Shown in pieces: positions 8,630 to 17,900 of a stretch of 52,926 nt of DNA. Source of the DNA: an uncultured Muribaculaceae bacterium (GTDB lineage: Bacteria; Bacteroidota; Bacteroidia; Bacteroidales; Muribaculaceae); assembly GCA_910583525.1 (NCBI GenBank), contig CAJTXL010000023.1, forward strand, positions 1-52,926, read 5' to 3'. The stretch's first letter is position 1. Each line of letters starts with the position of its first letter. The translations under genes and the position numbers were made by a program. Under the pieces are notes generated by a model, which had not been told where the DNA came from, ran no database searches, and worked only from the letters and a program-made list of their open reading frames with translations.

Positions 8630-10726
8630 ATGAAAACATCATCATACATACACATTCTTGCCGCAGCATCGGCCGCACTGGCTCTCGGCGCATGCAGCGA
8701 AAACTCATGGAACGACCGCCTCGACGGCTTCGAAGAGTTCGAGAACCAGCCAATCACTGAGGTAAAGACCGTCGAATATACCCTCACCGACGAAAACTAC
8801 ACCCAAATTGCAGGCGACCAGGCCAACAAAACACTCGCCGGAGCCGACAAGGCCGCAGCCCTCGCGCAGGTAGGCTCCCTCAAACGCTTCTCGACCGAAA
8901 TACCCGCCTCGGAATACGCCCTGGCATTCCTCAACTCGACGGCATTCCCCTACTTCACCCTCAACGACGGCTCGGCAGTACGCCTCACATACAACATGGC
9001 ACAAAACGAACCGGCAGAACTCACTGCCGCCGCCAACGCCATGACATACGAAATATCCGACCAGGAATATATCGACGAAGTCTGGGGCGAAGACAACTAC
9101 ATCAATGCCTTCGCACCCTCTAAGCCTGCATCGAAATTCATACCCTCGATACTCTCAGGCAACGTCGAAGCCGAAGACGGCACATTCTGCATCGTCAGCT
9201 ACCGCATGGCTACGCAGGAACCCGTGTTCGGCGGCAGCTCACAACCCGAAGAACCCGAGCAATTCGAGCAGACCGACATCATCGGCACCCTTAAATCGGG
9301 CGACGCCGCAGTGACAATCAAAGGCCTCGTAAGCGCCGTGTGCACACAGGGTTACACCCTCACCGACAAATCAGGCACGATATTCGTCTACATGGGTTCG
9401 GGCTACGACCCCATGACCTACCCCATAGGCTCGCAGCTTGAAGTGACAGGCGATATCGGCGACTACAACAAAGGCCTGCAAGTGGCAGGCGCAAGCGCCA
9501 CCGTCAATAAATACGAGACTGTAGCCTTCTCCTACCCCACCCCGACCGTCCTGACGGGAGCCGCACTCGACCAGGCCATCACCCGTAGCACACCCGAATT
9601 GGCAGTCTACGCCACAATCACAGGCGCCGTAACCGTGACCGACCGCAACATCAACATCAAACCCGAAGGCGCCGAAACGGCACAAGGCAGCGTGTACGGC
9701 TTCAACGACGAAGTAAAAGCCCTCTTCACCGACGGTGCCACACAGACAATCACAGGCTACTTCATCGCCATTGCCGGCAGCCGCTACTGCAACATGGTAG
9801 TGACCGAAATCGACGGCAAACCGCTCTATCAGGATGCCGCCGCGAAAGCGCCTGCACGAGCCGCCGTAAGCGTGCCCACAGAGACACTCAATGCCGTATA
9901 CCGCTACACCGACGGACGCTGGAGCGTACCGGCCGACTTCATCGTACTCAATCCGGCCGACTACACCGCCATGGGGCAATCCCACCCCAACCTCAGCGCG
10001 GCAGAACCCTATCTGTCAATCTATCTCGGAAAGACATTCAGCTACGCAGCCGAAGGCAACGTGAAATACGTCTTCTGGGCCAAATACGCCGACAAACAGA
10101 CAAGCTACGTATGCTCACCCTATATCTGCACCGGAAACGGCCAGTGGGAGCCCAACAGCTATGTAACGACAGAAACAAACCAATTTGTCCGCAACCAGGG
10201 CAAATGGATTTTCGACCCCAACGTGAAAATCAACCTTCCCTACGGCAAAACAGCAGAATTCAGCATTCCGTACTACCAGGCCGTGGTCGACTGGGTCTAC
10301 GAAAACATTTGCGTACCCCTTGGCGACAATAGCATCACAAGCGGCAAATTCTACGTTACCAAATTCGGCACAAACGAATACTACTCGGGCGCATCGGCCT
10401 ACCAGAACAACGTAGACCTGCGAGGCGCATCGGCAAGAGGCCAATATCCGGCAGGATATCCCGACGACCTCACCGACGACGATATAACCGAACTCATGAA
10501 GCACCGCTTCTTCTACGAGACATTCCCGGCCGCACTCGGCAAGCTGCACGCAGCCGACAAACCCATCGAAGGACTCACCGTACTTTACACCATCACCTTC
10601 GGGGCATACAACGGCTCTACGACCGAAATATACGAAGCCGTATACGAATTGGTAGGGCAGGGCCAATTCAAGCCCGTAAGCTGCACATGGTGGGAAAACG
10701 GAGTCGGAAACGGCAAACCCGAATAA
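8630..10726 (+). CDS. surface lipoprotein partner of the TonB receptor, OB-fold-like repeats
   Basis: A 698-residue lipoprotein: the lipobox LGAC puts the lipidated cysteine at C22, and acidic residues follow it, as in Bacteroidetes surface-exported lipoproteins. A Pro/Glu-rich linker (around residues 203-212) divides it. The part after the linker (about 215-400) holds two beta-rich stretches that read like OB-fold domains of the DUF5689 type (phrases such as IKGLVSAV and YTLTDKSGTIFVYMG). The C-terminal 300 residues contain Tyr/Trp-rich segments of unknown fold. It follows the receptor gene by 12 bases and ends the transcript before a hairpin. I expect cargo capture at the cell surface; the ligand is not known. 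Domain naming is from motif memory, not a search. Confidence 0.7.
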   Translation: MKTSSYIHILAAASAALALGACSENSWNDRLDGFEEFENQPITEVKTVEYTLTDENYTQIAGDQANKTLAGADKAAALAQVGSLKRFSTEIPASEYALAFLNSTAFPYFTLNDGSAVRLTYNMAQNEPAELTAAANAMTYEISDQEYIDEVWGEDNYINAFAPSKPASKFIPSILSGNVEAEDGTFCIVSYRMATQEPVFGGSSQPEEPEQFEQTDIIGTLKSGDAAVTIKGLVSAVCTQGYTLTDKSGTIFVYMGSGYDPMTYPIGSQLEVTGDIGDYNKGLQVAGASATVNKYETVAFSYPTPTVLTGAALDQAITRSTPELAVYATITGAVTVTDRNINIKPEGAETAQGSVYGFNDEVKALFTDGATQTITGYFIAIAGSRYCNMVVTEIDGKPLYQDAAAKAPARAAVSVPTETLNAVYRYTDGRWSVPADFIVLNPADYTAMGQSHPNLSAAEPYLSIYLGKTFSYAAEGNVKYVFWAKYADKQTSYVCSPYICTGNGQWEPNSYVTTETNQFVRNQGKWIFDPNVKINLPYGKTAEFSIPYYQAVVDWVYENICVPLGDNSITSGKFYVTKFGTNEYYSGASAYQNNVDLRGASARGQYPAGYPDDLTDDDITELMKHRFFYETFPAALGKLHAADKPIEGLTVLYTITFGAYNGSTTEIYEAVYELVGQGQFKPVSCTWWENGVGNGKPE

Positions 10727-10753
10727 ACCGGACAGACACCTGAAACGTCTATA

Positions 10754-10789
10754 ATAATAGCCGGCACGGTCAACCATGCCGGCTATTAT
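10754..10789 (+). terminator. strong hairpin after the lipoprotein gene
   Basis: A perfect 13-bp stem ATAATAGCCGGCA (10754-10766 with 10777-10789) with a ten-base loop starts 27 bases after the lipoprotein stop. No T-run follows, so termination is likely but not textbook. Confidence 0.55.
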
Positions 10790-10808
10790 CCACTAAAAAG
10801 CAGCTCCA

Positions 10809-11366
10809 ATGGCAAAAAGCAACGTATATACACGCACCGGTGACGCCGGCACCACATCGCTCGTAGGAGGCACTCGCGTAAGCAAGCACAGCACGCGCCT
10901 CGAAGCCTACGGCACCGTCGACGAAGCAAACTCATGGCTCGGCCTCATCGACGCCTCAGAAGCCCTTCCAAAGGCCGCACACGACACCCTGCGCCGTGCC
11001 ATGCACCACATGTTCGACATCGGTTCCGCACTCGCCACAGAACCCGAATCGGCATGGCAGCCCGCCCCGTTCCCACAAAGCGCCGTCGACGCACTCGAAG
11101 CCGACATCGACGCACTCGACGCCGCACTCCCACGCCACAACCAATTCATCCTTCCGGCCGGCCATCCCGACGCCGCCCGCGCCAACATCGCACGCACTGT
11201 AGTCCGCCGTGCCGAAAGGCACATCCTCGCACTCGCCGAAAACGCACCCGTCGACCCCGTAATACTCCGCTACGTCAACCGCCTCAGCGACTACCTCTTC
11301 ATTTTGAGCCGCGCTATAAACATTTTTAACAACTGCCCCGAAATATTTTGGCAGAAATCTTGTTAA
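10809..11366 (+). CDS. PduO-type corrinoid adenosyltransferase
   Basis: A 185-residue cytoplasmic enzyme that transfers the adenosyl group of ATP to cob(I)alamin, making coenzyme B12. The N-terminal ATP-binding segment TRTGDAGTTSLVGG (8-21), EAYGTVDEANSWLG (32-45), and the C-terminal RAERHI and YVNRLSDYLFILSR blocks are diagnostic for the PduO/MMAB (EutT-unrelated) fold. Length is normal. It is 82 bases after the lipoprotein gene, separated by a hairpin, so co-transcription with the receptor is uncertain. The enzyme would supply adenosylcobalamin for methylmalonyl-CoA mutase, common in this phylum, though that gene is not in the window. Confidence 0.92.
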   Translation: MAKSNVYTRTGDAGTTSLVGGTRVSKHSTRLEAYGTVDEANSWLGLIDASEALPKAAHDTLRRAMHHMFDIGSALATEPESAWQPAPFPQSAVDALEADIDALDAALPRHNQFILPAGHPDAARANIARTVVRRAERHILALAENAPVDPVILRYVNRLSDYLFILSRAINIFNNCPEIFWQKSC

Positions 11367-11389
11367 GAACAAGAAAATAACTAACTTTG
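11360..11389 (+). promoter_or_regulatory. promoter of the DUF2795 gene
   Basis: TTG (11360-11362), 19 bases, then TAACTTTG (11382-11389) match the Bacteroidetes promoter. It overlaps the last codons of the adenosyltransferase gene, so the small downstream gene has its own start of transcription. Confidence 0.75.
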
Positions 11390-11412
11390 CGCACTCAAAA
11401 ACTCGATATACT

Positions 11413-11634
11413 ATGTACTGGACACTTGAATTGGCATCAAAACTGGAAGACGCACCCTGGCCCGCCACCAAAGACGAGCTTATCGACTACGCCATGCGTA
11501 GCGGCTCACCCCTCGAAGTAATCGAAAACCTGCAGGAAATAGAAGACGAAGGCGAAACCTACGAAAGCATAGAAGACATCTGGCCCGACTACCCCTCAAA
11601 AGAAGACTTCCTCTTCAACGAAGACGAATATTAA
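11413..11634 (+). CDS. small acidic DUF2795 protein
   Basis: A 73-residue cytoplasmic protein without signal peptide or membrane segment. It has the short helical DUF2795 pattern: TKDELIDYA (about 19-27) and PLEVIENLQEI (about 32-42), then a strongly acidic tail ending FNEDEY. Members are common in Bacteroidetes as stand-alone genes of unknown function. It has its own promoter just upstream and its own terminator just downstream, so it is a single-gene transcript and is probably well expressed. I cannot assign a job. Confidence 0.85.
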   Translation: MYWTLELASKLEDAPWPATKDELIDYAMRSGSPLEVIENLQEIEDEGETYESIEDIWPDYPSKEDFLFNEDEY

Positions 11635-11661
11635 GGCTCAGAAACCACATTCATACCCCTC

Positions 11662-11704
11662 AATCAATGGTCAAACAACAAACGAATTTGTTTGGCCATT
11701 GATT
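11662..11704 (+). terminator. terminator of the DUF2795 gene
   Basis: A 16-bp stem with one G-T wobble (11662-11677 with 11689-11704) is followed by GTTTTAT. It begins 28 bases after the stop. The remaining stretch to 11854 shows no gene I can support. Confidence 0.8.
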
Positions 11705-11854
11705 GTTTTATAGCTTTATTAAAGCTGGTAAAACTGAAGAAACATTTGAATTTATTGTCCGTAAGCCTGTATATCCAACACTTCCCAATAAATTTCATAC
11801 TCCATCTGACAAAAGAATGTCACGAGCGGACTCTGTTTATCTGCCAAATACCGC

Positions 11855-11894
11855 AAAGAAAGCGAAAGAATTTTGTTTTTCTTTCGCTTTCTTT
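11855..11894 (-). terminator. terminator of the msrAB transcript
   Basis: A perfect 16-bp stem (11855-11870 with 11879-11894) with an eight-base loop lies 27 bases past the msrAB stop on the minus strand. It is purine-rich on one arm and pyrimidine-rich on the other. Confidence 0.7.
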
Positions 11895-11921
11895 CGTATG
11901 CGTGACAGATATTGTAATCTC

Positions 11922-12866
11922 TCAATCTACATAACGTATATATTCGCCGTAGCCTTCCTTTTCCATATCAGACAAAGGAACGAACCTCAAAGATGCCGAG
12001 TTTATGCAGTAACGAAACCCTCCGGCCGAAACGGGACCGTCGTTAAAGACATGCCCAAGATGGGCGTCACCCCCTGCCGAACGCACCTCGGTACGGTTCA
12101 TGCCGTGGCTCAAATCGCGCCTCTCGGTCACGACATCCGCCTCTATAGGCCGCACAAAACTCGGCCATCCGCATCCCGAATCAAATTTGTCGGAAGACGA
12201 AAACAAAGGCTCGCCGGTGGTGACATCGACATAGATGCCTCTGCGGTACTCGTTCCAATATTCATTGTCAAACGGAGGCTCGGTAGCGTTCTCACATGTC
12301 ACGGCATATTGTATCGGGCTTAGCCTGCGGCGCAGCTCTTCTTTGTCATCGGCCATCGCACAGGCGTTACGGGCTATGTCGAACAGCTCGGGGTCGATAT
12401 GGCAATATCCGCCCGGATTTTTCTCAAGGTAATCCTGATGGTACTCTTCTGCCGGGTAGAAATTAAGCAACGGCTTCACTTCTACGGCAAAACTGTCGCC
12501 GTACCGCTCTCTGTAGCGCCGCAAGACATGGCAGATACGCCACGCCTTACTCCCGTCAGAATAATATATGCCCGTGCGGTACTGCGTGCCCACATCGTTG
12601 CCCTGCCTGTTTACCGACGTAGGGTCGACGGTCAGCATATACAGACTAATCAATCTGTCAAGGCTTACTTTTGCCGGATTATAGACCACTTTCACAGCCT
12701 CGGCGGCACCGGTGGCGCCGCTACACACTTGCCTGTAACTCGGCGCCGGCACTTTAGAGTTGGCATAACCGACCTCAGTTTCAATCACCCCGGGGACAAG
12801 ACTGAAAAAACGTTCCGTACCCCAGAAACATCCGCCGGCAAAATATATTTCGCTTCTGTCTGTCAT
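11922..12866 (-). CDS. msrAB: bifunctional methionine sulfoxide reductase MsrA-MsrB
   Basis: A 314-residue fusion that repairs both stereoisomers of methionine sulfoxide with thioredoxin as electron donor. The MsrA half (about 1-165) has the catalytic GGCFWG with C13 and a candidate resolving cysteine C155 in GGYCHID. The MsrB half (about 180-300) has GCGWPSF with C232 and the catalytic C287 in RYCINSASL. The paired CxxC zinc ligands of many MsrB proteins are absent, so this is the zinc-free form. No signal peptide is seen, so it is cytoplasmic. It follows the GH13 gene by 11 bases, so the two are probably co-transcribed. Confidence 0.95.
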   Translation of the reverse strand: MTDRSEIYFAGGCFWGTERFFSLVPGVIETEVGYANSKVPAPSYRQVCSGATGAAEAVKVVYNPAKVSLDRLISLYMLTVDPTSVNRQGNDVGTQYRTGIYYSDGSKAWRICHVLRRYRERYGDSFAVEVKPLLNFYPAEEYHQDYLEKNPGGYCHIDPELFDIARNACAMADDKEELRRRLSPIQYAVTCENATEPPFDNEYWNEYRRGIYVDVTTGEPLFSSSDKFDSGCGWPSFVRPIEADVVTERRDLSHGMNRTEVRSAGGDAHLGHVFNDGPVSAGGFRYCINSASLRFVPLSDMEKEGYGEYIRYVD

Positions 12867-12877
12867 AACGGCGCTTA

Positions 12878-14263
12878 TTATGATAATTTTACCAATAACG
12901 GGACGTATCCCTTGACCTCAGTCGGGGTCTCCTGACCGGGAATGGTGACAGAAGCATCGCGGTCAGAAAATACCATTACAACTCGGTTGCCGGTTTCATC
13001 GTCGGTTTTAGTCACCACGAGTATTTCGGCATCATCCTGGCGGTAGCGGTCAAATTCCTGACGTCCTCGCCACATGGCCGGATTGTCGCGGCGGAAAGTC
13101 ATAACGTCGCACACATAGTTTAACAGTCGCCGCTCACGGTCGTCCTCAGGACGGAGATGTCCCGACGTTCGCGAAGCATTGTCGGGCTGACTTCCGTGGC
13201 AGTCTCGCGAAAGGTCGGCAAACTCGTCGCCGTAGTACAATGTTATCGGGCCGGGATATCCGGCAAGGATGGCAAAGCGCGTCATCATATTGATTTCATT
13301 GTTCCCGTCGTAGAAATTGTCGGCGACACGGACACCGTCGTGGTTGCTCAAGAAAAGATTGGGGAGCACATCGTCAGGCTGATATCCTCTCTGTGACGGC
13401 GACGAGTATACCGTCATCACATCGTCCCATCCGTTTTCGAGGCCACCGCAGCCGTTTCCGTCCATAGGGCCGCTTATGAGCTGTTTACCGTCGAAATCGA
13501 ACGCGCTCTTCAAGCCGCCGTCGCGATAGACCCTTGCGCTTATTCCGCCGGCATCGCTCCAGTCCTCACCTACCATGTAGCCGAGGATGCCCCATTCCTT
13601 GCCTTCATTGCGACGCCTGTCGCACAATTCCCTCACTGCCTGTGAAATCTCACACCAGTAATTATGCCCGTCCTGACACAACTGATACGCCTGGTCGAAG
13701 CGCCAGCCGTCGATATCGAATTTGTCAATCCAGTATGTGGCCACTTCCTTGAAATAGTCGAGCGACTCGGGATATTTTACATTACCCTCACCGCCATCCT
13801 CGCCACGCTCGCTGAGTGTCGGCGTCGAATCGATGCCGAATCCCGAAGGCGATGGCGCCGACACACCGCCATGGTGGCCGAACACTCCGTCGAGTATTAC
13901 ATACAGGCCCCGTTCATGCGCCTTATCGACAAGCTCGCGCAAGTCATCCTCGGTGCCGAAATGAGGGTCGATTTTGAAATAATCGTTGGCGAAATAGCCC
14001 GAGGCCTGCAACTTCTCGCCACCGTCGGCGTCTGAGCTGTCGAATATCGGCGTGAGCCATATCGCATTTACCCCAAGACGGCAAATATGGTCGAGGGCAT
14101 GGATTACGCCTCTGAGGTTGCCGTCCTTACGTTCATCTGCCGGACCCCAAAGGTCCGAATACCCGTCGGCTCCGTCATCGGCATGGATAAAAGAGCCTAC
14201 CATAACCTGGTAGATGGCGAGGGCTCGCCAATCTTGCTGCGGTTTAAACTGTTTCGTTTCCAT
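12878..14263 (-). CDS. GH13 alpha-amylase-family enzyme, cytoplasmic
   Basis: A 461-residue (beta/alpha)8 glycosidase with all four GH13 regions: DGVFGHHG (125-132), GWRFDQAY (186-193, nucleophile D190), VGED (231-234, acid/base E233) and NHD (307-309, transition-state D309). A short C-terminal beta domain (about 390-461) follows. There is no signal peptide, so it acts inside the cell, probably on alpha-linked glucan or a short malto- or isomalto-type oligosaccharide. I start at the ATG at 14263, since the upstream in-frame residues show no family content. It lies 69 bases after the HTCS and 11 bases before msrAB on the same strand. Whether it belongs to the PUL across the HTCS is uncertain. 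Confidence 0.85.
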   Translation of the reverse strand: METKQFKPQQDWRALAIYQVMVGSFIHADDGADGYSDLWGPADERKDGNLRGVIHALDHICRLGVNAIWLTPIFDSSDADGGEKLQASGYFANDYFKIDPHFGTEDDLRELVDKAHERGLYVILDGVFGHHGGVSAPSPSGFGIDSTPTLSERGEDGGEGNVKYPESLDYFKEVATYWIDKFDIDGWRFDQAYQLCQDGHNYWCEISQAVRELCDRRRNEGKEWGILGYMVGEDWSDAGGISARVYRDGGLKSAFDFDGKQLISGPMDGNGCGGLENGWDDVMTVYSSPSQRGYQPDDVLPNLFLSNHDGVRVADNFYDGNNEINMMTRFAILAGYPGPITLYYGDEFADLSRDCHGSQPDNASRTSGHLRPEDDRERRLLNYVCDVMTFRRDNPAMWRGRQEFDRYRQDDAEILVVTKTDDETGNRVVMVFSDRDASVTIPGQETPTEVKGYVPLLVKLS

Positions 14264-14332
14264 AGTCTCTTTTTTCGTTAGGTAACTGAAACAGATAAAC
14301 GGCTGCACCGACACGTTTGTTCGGCGCAAAAG

Positions 14333-14941
14333 CTATTTATAGGCCGTAGGCGCCACGCCGAACTGCTTCTTGAAACTCCGGGAGAAATGGCTCAGCGACG
14401 AAAAGCCCGTCATGTCGGCAATCTCCGAGAGCGTATATTTGTGCTCGCGTATCAGTTCGGCGGCACGGTTGAGCTTGTAGGTCTTGAAGAAAACCGACGG
14501 GGGCTCGCCCGTGAGACCTTTCACTTTATAGTAGAACTTGGTGCGCGACATGTGTATCAGACGCGCTATTTCGTTCACATCAAGCTCGCAGTTGGCAAGT
14601 TCTTTCTCCATAAGCCCGTAAAGCTCCTGCAGGAACGTGCTGTCCTGGACCGACAGTATATCGGCTTCGACATCGTCGACCGTCGTTCCGGCATTAATCA
14701 TCTGCCGCGCCTTCTCCCGGTTCCGCAGCAACGAGCCTATCTGCGAAATCAGCAAAGTGGGGTCGAACGGTTTTGTCAGATAGGCGTCAGCCTCAGCCTC
14801 AAGTCCGAGCACCTGGCTCTCGACAGTCGCTTTGGCCGTAAGAAGTATTATCGGGATATGGCAGAAACGGATATCGCGCTTCACCGCCTTGCAAAGTTCG
14901 TACCCGTCCTTGCCCGGCATCACTAAGTCGCTGATAATCAA
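14333..14941 (-). CDS. hybrid two-component regulator, C-terminal piece after a frameshift (receiver end + AraC-type HTH)
   Basis: This frame carries the second half of the receiver domain, starting with the phosphoacceptor segment IISDLVMPGKDG, then a linker and a complete AraC-type DNA-binding domain with two helix-turn-helix units (IHMSRTKFYYKVKG and MTGFSSLSHFSRSFKK). It has no proper start codon: the first codon of the open frame is TTG inside the receiver. It is the continuation of the upstream 1129-residue frame, displaced by one frame at a C7 run. On its own it would lack the sensor and half the receiver. I regard both pieces as one gene. Confidence 0.8.
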   Translation of the reverse strand: MIISDLVMPGKDGYELCKAVKRDIRFCHIPIILLTAKATVESQVLGLEAEADAYLTKPFDPTLLISQIGSLLRNREKARQMINAGTTVDDVEADILSVQDSTFLQELYGLMEKELANCELDVNEIARLIHMSRTKFYYKVKGLTGEPPSVFFKTYKLNRAAELIREHKYTLSEIADMTGFSSLSHFSRSFKKQFGVAPTAYK

Positions 14942-17900
14942 AGAGGGGGGGTATTTTCGTCAAGCCATGCCAAAGCAGAATCCACGTCAAAGCGGTTCAC
15001 TACACGGTACTGTACCGACAAAAGCGTGCGAAGATATTCGGCAACCTGAATGTCATCGTCGACAACCAATATCAGAGGGCGCCCCGAACTGTCGGCCGTA
15101 TCGGCACCCATAGGCGAAACTCCGCCCGGCGGTGTGGTAAGCGGATAGGCGTCCAATTGCGTCGGCGAACCCTTATGGCGGTCGTCGGCATATGCCTGTG
15201 CCGATGAAGGGAAGAGCAATACGAACTCGGCGCCTTCGAAACTTTCATTGCCTACGGCAAAAAGACGCCCGTGATGCAGATTTGCCAACGCACGGGCATA
15301 ATACAGACCTATGCCCGAACCGCAGTTGTATGTGCCGTCGGCGCGCGTTCCGTCGAGCTGGTAGTAGCGCTCGAAGATTTTCTCAAGCTTGTCCGACGGG
15401 ATTTTGGCACCCGTGTTCCTGACGTATATCTTAACGGCCTCGCCCAAAATCGAATCGTCCACCATATCAAGACCCACCGTCACAGACCCTCCCCGAGGCG
15501 TGAATTTGAGCGCATTCGAAAGCAGGTTGGCAGTTATCTTGGATAGCTTGTCGGCATCTGCCGTCACGAAACAATTGTCTTCGAGACCGTTTGTGACAAA
15601 CTTGATTTCTTTGCTTGCGGCATGGTTGGCGAATATGTCGGTCATCTGACGCAACAAAGCGGCAATGTCGATGCGCTCCACTTCGAGAGGCAATGTGTCG
15701 TTTTCAAGCTTATTGAAGTCAAGGAGCTGGTTCACCAGATTCAACATCCTGGCAACATTAGCCTTCGCTATCGACAGCAGATGCCGGTCGTTCTCAGAGA
15801 GACCTTCGGCGTGACCAAGCTGCTTTATAGGGCCCGAAATCATGGTCAGAGGTGTGCGGAACTCATGCGATATGTTGGCAAAGAAACGCATGTTCATGTC
15901 GTTGATATGCCGTTCGCGTTCTTTCTCGCGGCGTACGCGCAACACGGCTTCTCGCTCGGCCCTGAACTTCATGACAGCGACAAACAGTACCACCGCGATG
16001 GCCGCGAACACTATGCAGTATGCCATGATTGCCCACCACGAAGTCCACCACGGCCCTTCGATGATGATTTTCAGCGATATTGTCGATTTATCGTCGCCGT
16101 TTATCCCCACATGGAACATATAAGTCCCCGGAGCCACATTGGCGTAATAAGCCTCCCGGGTATCGGTGGCCTCAATCCATCCGTCGTCGATACCGTCCAT
16201 CTTGTAGCGGTAAGCCACACGGCGGTTCTCGCAGTAGTCGACGGCGACGAACGATATGCCGAAACTGTTGCGGCTGTAGTCGAGATGCACCTCGGGCTGA
16301 TGCGATATGTCGCGGTCGATGATACCCGTACCGGGCCGCACCGGGGCATTGTGAACGAGCAGCGACTGGAACACAAGCGGAGCCGACACTTTGGCGCTCA
16401 CTTCAAGCGGATTGAACGATGTTATGCCGTGTGTGCCCCCGAAATATATGTTTCCCGCGCTATCTACGGCCGCCGCTCTATCGTAGAACTGGTTTCCGCC
16501 TATTCCGTCGCGTGCGAAGAAATGCTCGAAAATCTCCGTGTCGGGATTGTAACGGCTCAGCCCGTCGAGAGTGCTTATCCACAGACAGCTGTCCCGACCC
16601 TGCTTTATTGCGGATATGTCCGCGTTGGCGGCTCCGGCGACAGCCGTAAACGTAGAATCGGCAGGGTCATATTTCAGCAGTCCGTTGGCAATGGTTCCTA
16701 CCCAAAGCTTGCCGGTACGGTCCACACACAGGTCGGTCGGGATGAAAACCGAACGGGGCAGAACGCTCTCGAAACTATTGTCCGACAACGGCAACGGACT
16801 CACTTCAAGCGTATGGATGTTGACACGTTTTATCGGTTGGTTGAAAGCGGTCACCACAATATTGTCCTCGTCCAAAGGCATAAGACCGGGAATGAACACG
16901 AAACCCGGGTCAAAAACCTGAAGATATTTGAACTCATCTTCATCCGAAAGATAAGCCAGATAACACGACGCTGTTCCTATCCATATGCGCCCGTTGCTGT
17001 CCTCCGTCACCGACATCGAAGCCCATATATAGTAGCGTTTGTCAACTACGAGCCTGTTGCCGTCGTAGTGGCAGCGCAAAGTCTCCGAATTGGTCAAAGT
17101 CAGCCATAGGTTGCCCTTCGAATCGGCGAACACGTTCTTGATTGATTCGTCGTAAGCCGAAGCGTTGGCCGAAAGGCTGCCTATCGCTATCTGATGGAGC
17201 GACTTGTCTTTATCGTCAAGAACGAATATGCCGTCGTTGCGCGTTGCCATCCACAGATTGTTGTCGAGGTCGGTGGTAACCGACACTACCGATTTGTTCT
17301 CAAGAGCCTTGCGCACGAATTTATTGTGGTTGAACCGTTCGGTGTAGTGGTAGTGCACGGCAACACCCTGGTCGTAGCCGCCGAACCATATGTTCTGCCT
17401 CGAATCGGTGAATATCGTCTTGATTTTGAAATCAGGCACATTGATAGGGAACGACGCCTCGGCCTGACCTATAACACTGCCGCTGCGACGGTCGTAATAG
17501 TACATGCCGTCGGAAGTCGTAAGCAGAAGCAGCCCGTCGGTGCCGTAAGGATGCACCAGCACAAAACCGGCACCGCCAAGGACCGGATGCCTGACTATGG
17601 CATCCGGCAACGGCACGAATTTACGTGTGCGCGTATCGAACATTTTAAGCGTCGAACCCGTAAGCCAAAGCTCATGGCCGCTGACAAGAGTTGAATTGCG
17701 GCAATACATGCCCGTGGGCACAAAATCGGTCAAGACATGCTTGGCTGTATCGTAACGGCAGATGGTATTGTCGCCGGCAATCCATATGCAGTCATCATCG
17801 CTGACATGCGGACGGTTGTAGAAAACGTTGCCCGTATTTAGGCTGTCGAGCAGAACACAGACCTCTCTGTCTCCGGGTCTATAGGAACACAAACGCGAGT

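Noticed and set aside
11703..12323. 206-residue plus-strand frame across the terminators and the msrAB end
   Set aside because: It runs through two terminator hairpins and then antisense to MsrB; no promoter or motif supports it.
16573..16582. DnaA-box-like TTATCCACA, with another near 47175
   Set aside because: Two isolated copies about 30 kb apart inside genes are expected by chance; there is no cluster or AT-rich unwinding region, so no origin is claimed.
15622..17109. 495-residue open frame on the plus strand inside the HTCS
   Set aside because: It is antisense to a gene with clear sensor-kinase domains and shows no motif or signal; long shadow frames are expected with this codon bias.
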